A stretch of DNA of 64,000 nt from Mesodorylaimus sp. YZB2_4 (GCA_030248295.1 JASANH010000626.1:2467198-2531197), one strand, 5' to 3'; numbered from the stretch's first letter, positions 1 through 11,139 are shown. Program-made: numbers and translations. The notes: a model not told the origin generated them from the letters alone.

Positions 1-319
1 AACCTCAGTTTTGGAAACTTTGCATCAGCGGCAATGCTTCCACACACCTTCGAAACGCACAGGTAAACTGCACGGCGGGCCAGCACCACCCGCACCCTTT
101 GGCTGGCGAATTGCTGGGTTGTTGTTGACCCATTCTTTCCAACTAACTTCTAAAATAATAGTTAGAAAAGGGTTCTCATGGAAGGAAAAAGATTTCACTT
201 TTCAAGGCGCCTGTGTTGATTCCCAACTGCTGAAGCAAATCTTTCTCAGTCACTTCGGAAGTGGCAAGGAAGCAGAGAAACTGTAAAAGGAAGAGAACAG
301 CAGGCAACCAGGTCCTCAT
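1..319 (-). CDS. Secreted EB-like cysteine-rich protein, 5' part only (copy C)
   Basis: Partial gene cut by the left window edge. I see an ATG at 319, then a hydrophobic signal peptide (MRTWLPAVLFLLQFLCFLA) followed by the short acidic segment SEVTEKDLLQQLGI. Exon 1 ends near 205 with a phase-1 donor. Exon 2 (about 135 to 55) encodes a SWKEWVNNNPAIRQP-type block ending at a GT donor. Both exons are close copies of exons 1 and 2 of the loci starting at 6284 and 9446, so this is a third member of a minus-strand tandem family. The cysteine-rich exons would lie outside the window. The role is unknown; a secreted extracellular protein is inferred from the signal peptide. Confidence 0.6.
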
Positions 320-606
320 AATTATTTGAATTTGGGCTTCAAAATAAGTACTCTGTGCAAAGTTGAGAAGAGTGAATATAATATAAGGATTGGTCGAGAT
401 AAAAACATTCTAATTTGGAAAACATCAAGTTACACACACACGCTGTTTTGCGGTCACGTAAACAACAAAAAGATTCAGTAACTCTTTGATGGACTCAAAA
501 ATCTCATCCCCAATTTGTTTCCCAAACATCGTCAGTCGCATGCCAATCCAGGCACCTAAATGTTTTCTTGTACGCCAACGCTTTCCCCAGGAGAAGATAA
601 TGTTTG

Positions 607-1502
607 GATGTACCGGGTTTTTCATAAAGAAAGAACCTGTTTTGAAATCGATTCGCGCGGTAACCGTTCCGAATTAGAGACCCCGGGTTGGAATTTAGTA
701 GTCCCCGTCCATGGGGAGACGAATGATCGAGAAAAGTTTTTTAATTCTCACTGTTGGAAATATTTAAATCTGCCGCGCATTTTGTGTAGGAGCTTTGAGT
801 AGACTATGTAATGTCTGCTAGTTAGGTGTCGCTGCACTCTCGTACTTTGTGCCACGGATTGCACGGATGGGGCCATGGTTATAGTACTATCGAATTTACT
901 GGCTCGCATCGTTAGAAACCGGTTGTAGGCCTAGGCTCTCTTCAGACTATAATAGTCTCGCCCGCTGGCCAATCGATACTACAGCCGGATCGGAAGAACG
1001 GGGCATTTGGTCACTTTAAGGGATATTTTAAAAATTTTCACGCCAAACACATCAGCTTAGGAGGCTCCTTCTATTCAATCAATTTCACTGCACGCCACTT
1101 CGCTTTTTGTGTAATGCACCACACAAATTCATGGATCTGGTCATCTGGTCATGTGAACTGGTCATTTTTAAATCTTTTTGCCTATGGAAACAATGAAAGA
1201 AACGTGGTTACTCGATAGGGTGTCCGTCGCTGTCTCGTAGAAGGCTGCATAGTGGCATCGAGCATGCCCTGAGCGTTAAGTGGGCTAATTTTTCGCGCAC
1301 CCAAGCAGACATAACACAATCTACTCAAAATTCCTATACAAAAGGAGTGGCAGCTTTAAATATTTTCAACAACGAGAATTTAAAAACTTTTTTTGATCAT
1401 CCGCGTCTGGGTCTAATTTCAACCTGGGGTCTCTAATTCCAAATGGTTACCGCGCAAATAGATTTCAAAACGGGTCCTTCTTTATGAAAAACCCGGTACA
1501 TC
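607..1502. repeat. Foldback element with long inverted ends
   Basis: The stretch 607-785 is repeated in inverted orientation at about 1345-1502. Matching blocks include GTACCGGGTTTTTCATAAAG at the outer edge, a GGTTACCGCGC-type block and GGAAATATTTAAA further in. This gives arms of roughly 160-180 bp around about 550 bp of unique DNA. The outer edges carry a TA next to CCGGG, which would fit a Tc1/mariner-type target site, but the match continues a few bases beyond it, so the true ends are uncertain. No transposase is encoded. Confidence 0.65.
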
Positions 1503-1746
1503 ACAAGAGAAGTCGAATTTTCAATGTTTACTCTTCTGCCCACTAAAACTTGTGCCCACTTGCCATATTTAACGCGACAGTGATTATTGACTGCAGTGAC
1601 TGCCATCGCGGGGATGTATCTCCCAGGATCGACCGAACACGATTTTTGCACCGAACCGAACCTTACCGAACTTTTTCTTAAATCTCACCGAACCGAATTT
1701 TTTATGTTCACCCTAGCACATCCTACATGAAGTGTCATCTTCTATA

Positions 1747-2468
1747 TCGAGTGCCATAAAGAATGACCCGCTAATGTTTCGTCTTCTACCAGCCTTAATC
1801 TGCATGTTATCGCGGTAAATTTTGATTCCATTGTGTTCAGCATTCGATTCTGAGTCAGTTTGACCTATTTTGCTAGCCATTATATTCACCATTCGTTTTT
1901 AAAAGGCGATATAGCCGAAGTACCAAATTTCACAACTTTTTTCACAATATCCAAACGAATTCGTTTCGGCTTTGAGTTGCTTTGGACTTTACTCGATCCC
2001 AGTTCATTGCATAAGCAAATTCTTCCCAGACTGAATAGTCTAATGGTCTAAATCGGGACTATTCAGGGGCCAACGCTTAGCTTCGATAAAATCAGAAAAA
2101 GTGATCCCTGCACCCTTTCTATGAATCTTTGTGCGTTTGAGCCTTCGCGCCATCTTGCTGAGATGTCCAGTTGTTCCCAAATACCTTTCTTCCATATTTC
2201 TCAGCTGCTGGCAAACCATTTCCACATGAACGGAATCATTGACTGTGACTTTACCCGACATGACCAGCGGTGTAACCAAATTTCTGAGGTCCTGACTTTT
2301 CATTTGTTGTACAGGCAACTGTTCAGTATTGTGGACACTGATTTGTGAGTGCACTGCCCGATGAAGCAAATGCTATATCTTTCTGTGTTAGTGTAAAGCT
2401 TACTACAACGCGACTGCTTCCGTAGAAAACTAGCCATTTATGTTAGTGTCATTCTTTATGGCACCCGA
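1747..2468. mobile_element. Tc1/mariner-like element relic
   Basis: The two ends share an inverted repeat of about 24 bp whose core is GTGCCATAAAGAATGAC, and each end is flanked by TA, the target site of Tc1/mariner elements. Inside, on the minus strand, is a fragment resembling the C-terminal part of a DDE transposase. The element is short (about 720 bp), so it is a decayed copy. Confidence 0.5.
2040..2369 (-). pseudogene. Tc1/mariner-type transposase fragment
   Basis: A minus-strand reading frame of about 110 codons ends in FIEAKRWPLNSPDLDH. This resembles the W-P-x-x-S-P-D-L-N-P block that carries a catalytic aspartate in Tc1/mariner transposases. The upstream part weakly resembles the region before that block, without the first catalytic aspartates or the DNA-binding domain. 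The frame stops right after the block. I read it as a broken remnant, not a working gene. Confidence 0.45.
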
Positions 2469-2745
2469 TATTTTCAAAATATTCAGAAGTCACTCTTTTT
2501 TTACCATTTTTCAAATTGAAATTTTGAAGATAATAAAGGAAGGACCAGATAATTAAGAAAAAGGGACAGAGAAATTTATAGCTAAAACGAAACCTTTAAA
2601 AACAAAATGACCGCGTTTTTTCCAATAAAAGAGGAAATTCGAAATTGGTTGTTCGGTTCGGTGGTTTGGTCCAAAAAAGCCGGTTCGGTTCGGTTCGGTA
2701 AAAATCGCCAATCCGGTGGTTCGGTTCGGTGGTTCGGTCGATGCT

Positions 2746-3649
2746 GGGTATCTGCGGTCCTTTCTGAGGAGGTTTTATTCCTTTGATGGGCTTGCCGGCA
2801 TACCCCATACCCATGTCATGATGCAAAATTAAAACCATACACGTGACAATGTGCATCTACAGCAAGACAGTCCTGGTTGACAGAAAGTGAACCAGAATTT
2901 CTGTCTGGTTTCTGGCTGCTTCATACGGTAGGTGGACAATATTTGAACTTTACTAACACTCGTCAGCAAGCAAGGCTTTCTTCCTTTAATCTTTTCAGGC
3001 AAAGTCTAAGGCTTCACGTGTTTTGAGTCGTCGTTTGTGCTTAGGTCAAAGAACTAATATGCGCGACCGGAAACGAGAACGATAAAATTTGACATCGATT
3101 TGTGGCCGATTAACCTTCGATTTTAATCATAACTGCTAATGAGAAATGGGTCTAAGCAAACCCAAATGAAGCAGAGAGGAGATCTGTGAGAAGGGCGAGG
3201 GCAGAGGGACTGATCAAGGAATGTGGCATGTGTGTGGAAGTCTTTGTCGACACTTCCTTTGCAATTTGAAAACTGGAAATTCAGATTGCCTTCCACGCAC
3301 ACTCTGTTGACCCGTGTCGTGTGGGCAGCATGAGTTTTCTTTCTTACAGGACAAACGTGCTATGTATTATGCATAGGTATATGCCACGGTGTTTATAAGG
3401 ACCTTTTACGAATCGCTGATGAAGCCACGCGTTGTGCTACTGAGTAAGTTCTGTAAAATTATAGCCGTCTTGCACGTACGCTACTCCTGCCTTTTACTTT
3501 TAATCACGACCACTTCTGAAATTCTATAGCACTTTTTGAGCCCCCCTTACGCCTTTGAGCCTTCACAGAGCCAAAAACTTACTTGCTTCCATGAGGTAAT
3601 CCTCTATTTTTATTGTATTTTTACAGTATGGAACAGGTAAGTAATGCCG
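2746..3649. other. Intergenic, nothing recognised
   Basis: About 900 bp without a supported gene. I see no splice-compatible reading frames with family motifs. Confidence 0.5.
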
Positions 3650-3960
3650 TTGTACAAGTAACGCGGGCCTCGTGGACTGGCGGGTTATGCGTCTGCCTCT
3701 TACGTCAGGAGCGAATGTTCGACTCGCGGTCCACTTAATTATTTTGTTAGTAATACGTCCCTTCGCCCTCGAGTGCGCATAAGCGCTTGATGATGTGGAA
3801 AAACATGAACATGAGCATGAACACAAACACAACCTATGCACTATGCACGTGAAATCGTGTCTGGCCCTGACCTAGGCAGACCAGTTGTGTGAACAAGTGC
3901 ACTGATAAGCGCGAAGAAAGTACCCACGCCTATCACACACGCACGTAATCTGCACACTTC
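3650..3960. repeat. Dispersed repeat with a tRNA-like segment
   Basis: At about 3660-3735 there is a tRNA-like stretch with a plausible internal B box (TGTTCGACTC). Downstream, the stretch from about 3855 (GTGTCTGGCCCTGACCTAGG, then GCAGACCAGT and CCCACGCCTATCACACA) recurs at about 44730-44800. I infer a second short retroposon family. The 3' end overlaps the last exon of the neighbouring secreted-protein gene. Confidence 0.4.
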
Positions 3961-6284
3961 CCGCTGATGATTACGGGCTGTTTCAGAGGATTGTGTAGGC
4001 ACGGGTTCAAACACTGGAGTGCGCCCCCTCCTATTCCTGGAAACTCGTAATATCCATCGGATGGCTGGCAAGAGGTATGTGGCGGGCACGGCTTTCCATA
4101 CAAGCAAACGTCTTGAAAAAGATCAGGCCCAGGTCCGGTTCCCCCGCTCTCATGAAACCTCTTCAAAATCTCCGTCATATTCAAGTTTGGCAATGCTGGA
4201 CAACAGTATGTTTGCTCGATCCCAGATGATGTGAAGAACTTTGGTCTCGGACCTTCATCAGGCGTCACGCACCAGTAGCCTTCGGGACATCCAGTGGTAT
4301 TTGAAGCAGGGTCGCAGGGCCACAGTAGTTGCGTCTTCAATAGATAGGGCCTCTTGAAGGGACACGAGTATTCTGAAACGCAGATTATGCAAGCTAGCAA
4401 AATAGGCGAATATCTATTAGAAATGCTCTTGCCTGCAGGCTTGCATACATCATTGAATTGAACAAAATCTTGCCTGCACGTGCAGACCTGGTCTTTGCAG
4501 TGGGCAAAAGCTGCATAGCAGTTGTCCTTCTCGGAGCATGGTTGGCCCAATTCTTTCTCTTAAGTTTTCAGCTGCTGGTTTTTAAATCCTGTTAACATTA
4601 GAATTTGATTGCCTTACTTTGTCTCTCTTCGCACTTTGTCCAATTTGCATTTAAAAATTGACCATCTTTGCAATCGCATGTTCCATTGTTACAGATCAAC
4701 GCCATGGTACTGTTGCAATGGGCATCGGTATGGCAACAGTACCCGTAATATAAAAAAAGCTTTTTCTTCGAATAAAGGCACCATGCTCTTTCTACAGTAC
4801 TTATGTATACTCTACTTTGACTGGGAGCCACGGGCTGTGCGCATTGCCCGTTAGCAAACACTGCGTCTGCAAACTCCGCAAAGGATTTCCAATCACCTTC
4901 TGAAACGCAAAATGACAGTTAGTTACCACATCCTGTCTTTAAAAAACTGTGGAACCAGCCCAACCATGATAAGTCTTGTTTTCACTGAGGATGACTCACT
5001 CTTCACACCATAAAAACTGAACGCTTGTGACAAAAGGAATAAACGACAATTCGTGATTCATATAGTCTTACATTTAGCTACAGTTAGCTATAGCTACAGT
5101 AACACCTGCACAGGAAGTTCGAGCAAACAGTGTCGACTGTGATTCTGCTGCTCCAGGCACCTTGACACACTTTGCCTTTTTTGAGGCTGCCACTGTTTTG
5201 ATGGCTTGTCTTATTGAGCCTGATTTGCCAGCGTACATGCTCCGCAAAGTTGCTCCATGATGCTACTGATCAATGAAGAATCAGAGGTGGAACCTTAGAT
5301 CGGCCCAATAAACGAGCAACGACAGCATGGCGTGCACGAGAGGAAGTTTAGCATTGGATCCCAAACACGCGCTAATGAGAAGTTTAGTTGCTGTTTCAAG
5401 CTGCGCGGTACAATCCTGCAGCGCAGGTTAGTTCCCAGCATCCGAAGCAAATCTTCTCGTTGTCAGTTACTTCGTCAGCGGCAAGTAACCACAGGAACTG
5501 CAGAACGAAGAGTTGAAACTGTATGAATTCAATGAGCGCTTTAGTAACAACTCTACCAAGCAACATTTGTAGCGGGAGAGGAGATATGGATGACTGTCTG
5601 GAAATAGTCTCCTGCCTAGCATAAGGTCTGACGCAGCAAACACTCACCCAGGCACATATCATTAACTTGGAAACGGCCTGCTTCGCAGGCACATATGCCA
5701 TTTTGGCATGATGCACCCAAGGAGAAACATTTGTCGCCGGGAACACATTGCTCTCCGATTTCTGAGGTATACAATGTAGAATTACTACCACACCGCAGTA
5801 AGCTGAAACAGTGCTTACTTCGCGCGCTTTGACAAACTGATTCTATATAGTCGAACATATAGCCCTCTTCACAAAGGCAGGTCCCATTGAGGCACACCAA
5901 CTTCATTTTTCGACAACAAGTCGAGCTGGAGTTGCAGCAGTCGTGAATATTCCCTAAATTAAGATTTTTTTTTATTTAGGGTACGCTACATCAGAAACTC
6001 ATTTCCATACTACCTTCGAAGCCCATAGGGGGAGTGCACAACGGACCACCACCCCATACAGCCTGTGGTTGACGAATTGCTGGGTTGTTGTTGACCCATT
6101 CTTTCCAGCTTACTTCTAAAAAATGTTTGGAATAAGGTTTTTATGAAACGAGAATGATTTCACCTTTCAAAGCTCCAGTGTCAATTCCCAACTGCTGAAG
6201 CAAATCTTTCTCAGTCACTTCGGGAGTGGCAAGTAACCACAGTAACTGTAGAACGAAGAGAACAGGTGGCATCCGCGTCCTCAT
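3933..6284 (-). CDS. Secreted EB-like cysteine-rich protein locus (copies B and D, possibly one gene)
   Basis: Exons on the minus strand: 6284-6164 signal peptide (MRTRMPPVLFVLQLLWLLA), 6115-6014 (SWKEWVNNN block), 5953-5819 and 5761-5648 (cysteine modules of C-x-NG-x-C-x-C type, as in EB modules). The series then repeats as 4899-4618, 4552-4433 and 4372-3933, ending CADYVRV. Introns are short and all phase 1; the one after 4433 starts GC, not GT. A second signal-peptide-like exon lies near 5566-5460, but against the other copies it has a length change that shifts frame and its donor GT is lost. I infer either one gene with duplicated modules (exons 1-4 joined to the distal exons) or two genes with separate starts. 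Function unknown; extracellular by inference. Confidence 0.6.
5120..5310. repeat. Duplicated non-coding block, copy 1
   Basis: This block (landmarks CACTGTTTTGATGG..TTGTCTTATT and GATGCTACTGATCAATGAA) recurs diverged at about 7410-7620. It shows that the duplication of this cluster included introns and intergenic DNA. Confidence 0.6.
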
Positions 6285-6540
6285 CACTGTTCGAAATTGG
6301 ATATCAGAACAAATGCTGTGCACAGTCGAGAAAAGTCGGACTTCGAAAAAGGACTGGTTTAGACAAGTATCACACAGCTGGAAAACATCGTTGCGCACGT
6401 TCTGTTTGGCGAGAGCATGCAAAGCGAATAAATTTCATTTCTCATTCCTACGAATTAACGTAAAGAGACAAAAACGCATGACGACTTTCACAATCCTACA
6501 AAAACTGACATTGCGTTTATGTCTATTCTAGGTCCAGGTC

Positions 6541-6895
6541 GAATGGCCAGTTTGCCCGGCGTTTCAGTGAATGGATGAACGGCACTCACCTCATGATTCC
6601 ACCTGCCTCAAGGATAGTCATTCAAATTTTGAATTTCCTTCTATCACTCTGCATAATAGGCACCTGAGGACCTGAATATCAAAAAGTTGCCTCAGCTTTG
6701 TTCTGCTGCCTCCTCAATACTCTGTTGACCAATGAGCTCATCACATTCCTCTAACTGCTTTTACAACTTAAATTTTCATTTGTCTATTCCCTGCGTTTAT
6801 TTATGTATTTTTTGACACTCGAATGCGCTTCATGCGGTTTGTCAAAAGTAAAATATCATATTATATCATAAGTAATAACTTTATAATTTAGATAT
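6541..6895. repeat. Duplicated upstream flank, copy 1
   Basis: About 340 bp upstream of the start at 6284, including GGCGTTTCAGTGAATGG and CACATTCCTCTAACTGCTT, recurs at about 11195-11520 upstream of the pseudogene starting at 9446. In the second copy the hAT-like element 9653-11139 lies between gene and flank. The segment may hold promoter elements, but I cannot define any. Confidence 0.65.
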
Positions 6896-7409
6896 TATTG
6901 ATGGCCCATTAGTCTGATTTTGTTTCGATTCTTTGACAGCTTCAGTCGAAAGCTTATCCCCATAAAAATTGGGATGACAGTCCGCATCGTTGCATCAAAA
7001 ACCAGAGGGCCCCACCCCCCACCAGAAGAAGTTTCTTTGCATCGACGATTGTAGCGATATTTCCCTACAGAAGAGAACACAGCGGAATTTCGCCAGTCAT
7101 TTACTGCCCACTAAAATATCATCCTACAGCTAATAGGCACAGAACAGTTGAAGAGAAGGGAATGTGGGTACGAAAAAAAATGTTTGGGTTAGAAGCAGAG
7201 AGTGCGCTAGAATGTTCATGTGGGAAACTGGATTGTTTCAGGAAGAGCCGTGAGAAAAGTTACTGAGTTGAGAGGTGATGTGATGATTCGATGAGAAGGA
7301 AAGGTCATTATCGCGAGAGTCGCGACAACGATGACACACGTTTCACATCATCAAAACTTACGAATAAAACGCTCCTGACCAGAGACGCGATTTCACAAAT
7401 GATTAAGTC

Positions 7410-7620
7410 CTTACAGTTCTGCCTTTTCAGGTAGTTCGAGCAGGTACCAGTTGCTCCATGCATTTTGATAGATTTTGACTTTTCAGAGGCTACTGAACCA
7501 CTGTTTTGATGGTTTGTCTTATTTTGCCAGACTTTATAGCGTACATGCCCTACAAATAGTTTCCACCTGATGCTACTGATCAATGAAAGGTAGAGGTGGG
7601 ACCTAACAAGAGGCCAATAA
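7410..7620. repeat. Duplicated non-coding block, copy 2
   Basis: Diverged copy of 5120-5310. No coding exons of the family remain beside it. The rest of 6900-7730 shows nothing I can assign. Confidence 0.55.
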
Positions 7621-7733
7621 TGGACTGAATTTGAGACCAGAAATAAGTCTTCGTTGGTCTCTGGTAGCGTTGATACAGTTTTGGAAAAAAGATTTAGTTT
7701 CAGTTGCAGTGAAGTTAACTGAATCTCCGAATA

Positions 7734-8130
7734 CTGTAAACGTAGAACATTTCGTGCGTACAACATTTCGCGGTTGAGGCTCGCCACATTATTCGCGGGT
7801 ACTACATTTCGCGGTGGTCAGCAGACATTAGGCAACTTACGATTAGGTTTTTTGTCAGACGCTAGCCGGCCTGGCGTCCCTAAGAGGAAATCCAGTTTTG
7901 AGATATTGATAAGCTAGTTTGAATTTTGGTGATTTGTAATTTCAATTACCGTTTGCAAGATCAGTTGTTCTTTCGACTAAAGAATATGGAGCGGTGTATA
8001 GTATAATAAAATGATGTTAATGTACTATATCTACTCATGTTTTGAATCGCGGATATTACATTTCGCGGATCTGGACCAGACCGCGAAAACCGCGAAATAT
8101 AATACACCGCGAAATGTTCTACGTTTACAG
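7734..8130. mobile_element. MITE with 21-bp perfect inverted ends and TA target site
   Basis: The ends are perfect inverted repeats beginning CTGTAAACGTAGAACATTTC, each flanked by TA (7732-7733 and 8131-8132). Inside the ends are several copies of an ATTTCGCGG motif in both orientations. No transposase frame is present. It sits in a stretch of degenerate TTCAGTT-type repeats. TA duplication points to the Tc1/mariner superfamily. Confidence 0.75.
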
Positions 8131-8789
8131 TAGATTCAGTTTCAGTTTCAGTCGCAGTCAACTGGATCTCAAAAGATTCTGTTAACTAAATTTAACTGAA
8201 TGACTCAGTTTTTCCTTAAAAAGCATTTCGCATCTTGATGTGAACACTTGACGAGAATAATCTCCTCTTTTCTTCGTTCAAATAACTACTCTTTCGCATT
8301 TATGACTTTAAACAGCTCACAAGGCGCAGTAAAGACCAAAGTCACCACCAAAGGGTCCTTTACGAGCACAGCGATGCACGACCATGTCTCAACAGTCCAC
8401 CCACCAACAAATCCGCAGACAGACCAGGTACCTGAACCTTGTAACCGTTCTAATTCTAATGCCATAGCTCATGATTTAATTTCTTTTGGTCCAAAAGAAA
8501 GAAATTAAATCATGAGGAAAATATTTAGCTCGTTTGGGCAACTACTGAGCAGAGGTCAGCGGCCGAAGTCCTACAAATTTTAGGAAACATGCTCGCTTCG
8601 TAGAATATTTTGTGCAAAAAAATTTAGAACTAGAAGCCTGGAAGACGGAACCAAAGCCCATAACCTGAACAGCGGGTTCAGAAGAACCCTGCGAGTGTTT
8701 CTCAACTTTCTGTCGCCTCGCAACACACGAATTTAAGAAACCCGCAAGATTTTAGGAGCTCACCGCTGCTGACCAGCTGGTCTTACTGT
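8131..8789. other. Intergenic, nothing recognised
   Basis: Contains an inverted repeat around 8468-8512 (AATTTAATTTCTTT-type arms with TCATGATTTAATTT) and no supported gene. Confidence 0.45.
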
Positions 8790-9446
8790 TAGCTATCACT
8801 TATTCATGCACATATCGTGAACTTTGAAAAGGGCTGGCTTCACAGGCACATATGCCATTTTGACAGGATGCACCCAAGGAGGAACATTGGTCGCCAAGAA
8901 CACATTACTCTCCGATTTCTGAAAAACAAGTTCGTAGTAGCTAACTACCACGCATTGAAAGCATGCTGAAACAGTGCCTACTTGGCGCCCTTTGGCAAAC
9001 TGATTCCATATAGCCGAATATAAAACCCTCTTTACAGAGGCATGTCCCACTGAAGCACACTCATTTCATTTTTTGACTACAAGTCGAGCTAGAAATGCAG
9101 CAGTCGTTAATATTCCCTAAAATGGGGTGATATTTTTAATTATAGTACGCTACATCAGCAGCTCATTCCCCATACTACCTTCCAAGCCCATATGGGGACT
9201 GCACAGCGGACCTCCACCCCATGTAGCATGCGGTTGCTGATTTGCTCGGTTGTTGTTGACACATTCTTTCCAGCTAGCTTAAAAAATATTTGGAAAAGGT
9301 TTTCATGAAACGAAAATAGGTTTACCTGTCGTTGCTCCCGTGTCAATGTCCAACTGCTGTTGCAAATCTTCCTCAGTCACTTCGGGTGTGGCAAGTAACC
9401 ACAGGAACTGTAGAACGAAGCAAACAGGTGGTATTCGCATCTTCAT
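8790..9446 (-). pseudogene. EB-like secreted protein pseudogene (copy A)
   Basis: The exon pattern matches the locus at 6284: signal peptide exon from 9446 (MKMRIPPVCFVLQFLWLLA), a SWKECVNNN-type exon near 9275-9175, and two cysteine exons near 9110-8965 and 8920-8810. Compared codon by codon with the intact copy there are two in-frame stops: TGA (about 9061) where the other reads TTG after MK, and TAA (about 8900) where the other reads CAA in GEQC. The final C-terminal exon is absent. Splice sites are still present, so it may be transcribed. Confidence 0.65.
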
Positions 9447-9652
9447 GTCTGTTCGAAATTGCAAATCTGAATTATTGCCAGTTTGCACAGTCAGCAAAGT
9501 CGGACTTCGAAAAAGGAATGGTTGAAACAAGTATCACACAGCTTGAATACATCGTTGCGCACGAATTGTTTCTCTTGAGCATACTGAGGGGAATAAATTT
9601 AAACTATTCCTTACTCATACGACTTTCGATTAGCATTAAACATGAGCATTAT

Positions 9653-11139
9653 TAACGTATATATCGTTACAGGTAAACGATATCGTTATCGTTCGTTAAC
9701 GATATCCCAAAAAATATCGTCATCGTTAATCGTTAACGGTTTCTCAAAAGATACCGTTAACGCGTTAAATATCGTTATCTTTTCGCTGAAAAGACGCAAT
9801 GTTGCCGCTTAGTATGCTGGGAGTCTGGCGGGAGTACTGTCGAGCTCCTCTGGACTCCGACAATAAGCTGGAGAGAACAGTGGACTGGCCGCCTCTAAAG
9901 AGGTTTGCCAGACAACTGAATCCATTTGGGGGGACCATCTCCGTCGGTGCCACTTGGTCAGCCCCCGCCTTGTCCAGATAATGCGCCCTTGTGCAGATTG
10001 TAGCCGCACAAACTGGGTCCTGCTTCCTGGACCAAATCGCGTCCAGGACCCCCATTTATAGAATCTAGCTTGCTGGCTATGGCTATTTGCCCTATCACCC
10101 TGCATCATTGCACCAGCAACAACGCGGCCGGGTGGTGTAGCCGGCTTTCTCCGTATTGCTCGGGAGCTAGTGGCTGGGCTCGTCCCAGGTTCAATCCCTG
10201 GTGATGGAGGTCGGTTTGCGAACAATAAACCCTCGCTGACCTTGCACGCCAGGCCGTGGGTGACTCACCCGGTAACCCAGAGGTGCTTTGAGTGGAGAGA
10301 CTGAAGCAAAACGAAGAGACAGTCTCGGCTGTCGAACATCGAGTGGATCCAATGCCAGCCCGCCATCGTCCGAGTAAGTCGGTTTCTGGCCCAGGATACC
10401 CTCGCGTGGAGGTGCTTCTAGTGGAAATAAGCAGAGGGACGCTGATGTGTGTTCCGCACAGCCCTGCTTACAAGGTGGCCGGCTTTAAACAAAAAGTAAA
10501 AATTAAAAAAAGTGCACCAGCAACAGCGACACCAAGGAGAATTACTACCAGATTCATGGCGCTCTAAGCTTCCTTTAACTTTTTCGGAGTACTAACTGAT
10601 TGAGGATAAGATCTGTTTCTGGTATTTAGAGGATACTTTCGTTAATTTTATAATGACGCGCGCAAAATCTGACTTATGCTCTCCAAACACAAGTCTCAAC
10701 AAAATTCTGTCAGCATGCCCCTTCTAATTACCGTCAGTTTTTTTTACTTTCTGCTTGTCAATTCTTCAATCTTGCTTGACATCTTCAAGAACACTGTTGA
10801 CATTCTAGACACTCGTAGTGCAGGTGCTTTCTGACGCCGCGTCTGGTACAGTTTTTAGGTTGGGAAAAATGTGAGTGTTATCGGAGGGTGATGCAGCGTT
10901 CATTCACCTACAGTTGCATCCTGTGATTGTGATCAATACCATCTCTTAAAGCGCGTGAACTTGCAACTTTGCAACTAAGAACTAACGGTATAATTACGGT
11001 TACCATATCATTATTTGGACGAATATCCTTATCGTTACCGTTATTTGAAAAAATATCGTTGTCGTTTCGTAAAAGACGTTGAAAAGATGTCGTTAACGAC
11101 GTGATATCGTTATCGTTATCGTTAACGCTATATACGCTA
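9653..11139. mobile_element. hAT-like non-autonomous element with GTTATCG arrays
   Basis: Flanked by a perfect 8-bp direct repeat AGCATTAT (9645-9652 and 11140-11147). The inverted ends read TAACGTATATATCGTTA on the left and, reversed, TAGCGTATATAGCGTTA on the right. Just inside both ends are arrays of CGTTATCGTTAAC-type units. An 8-bp target duplication and short inverted ends are hAT traits. No transposase frame is visible. A tRNA-derived SINE is nested at 10123-10510. The element separates pseudogene A from its duplicated upstream flank. Confidence 0.8.
10123..10510 (+). mobile_element. tRNA-derived SINE, full-length copy
   Basis: The head (GCGGCCGGGTGGTGTAGC ... GGTTCAATCCCTGG) has the look of RNA polymerase III A and B boxes. 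It is followed by CTTGCACGCCAGGCCG, GGGTGACTCACCC, GAGTGGAGAGACTGAAGC, ACAGTCTCGGCTGTCGA, CGCGTGGAGGTGCTTCTAG and CACAGCCCTGCTTACAAGG. The same order recurs inverted at 40100-40502, 48700-49063 and 55700-56100, with a head-only copy at 12658-12800. Confidence 0.8.

Larger units (their letters stand above)
1640..2745. repeat. Inverted (GGTTCGGT)n arrays flanking a transposon relic
   Basis: Degenerate CCGAACC units lie at about 1640-1700 and inverted GGTTCGGT units at about 2640-2735. The outer edges share CCCAG(G/C)ATCGACCGAAC in inverted orientation. The pair encloses the Tc1/mariner-like relic at 1747-2468. The design resembles the element at 35190-36118, which also uses a GGTTC motif, but I could not find an 8-bp target duplication here. 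Confidence 0.5.

Noticed and set aside
10123-10210. Functional tRNA gene
   Set aside because: A and B boxes are present but the same sequence continues into a shared SINE body in several copies.
9809-10225. 138-codon minus-strand frame
   Set aside because: Falls inside the hAT-like element and the SINE head; repeat-derived.
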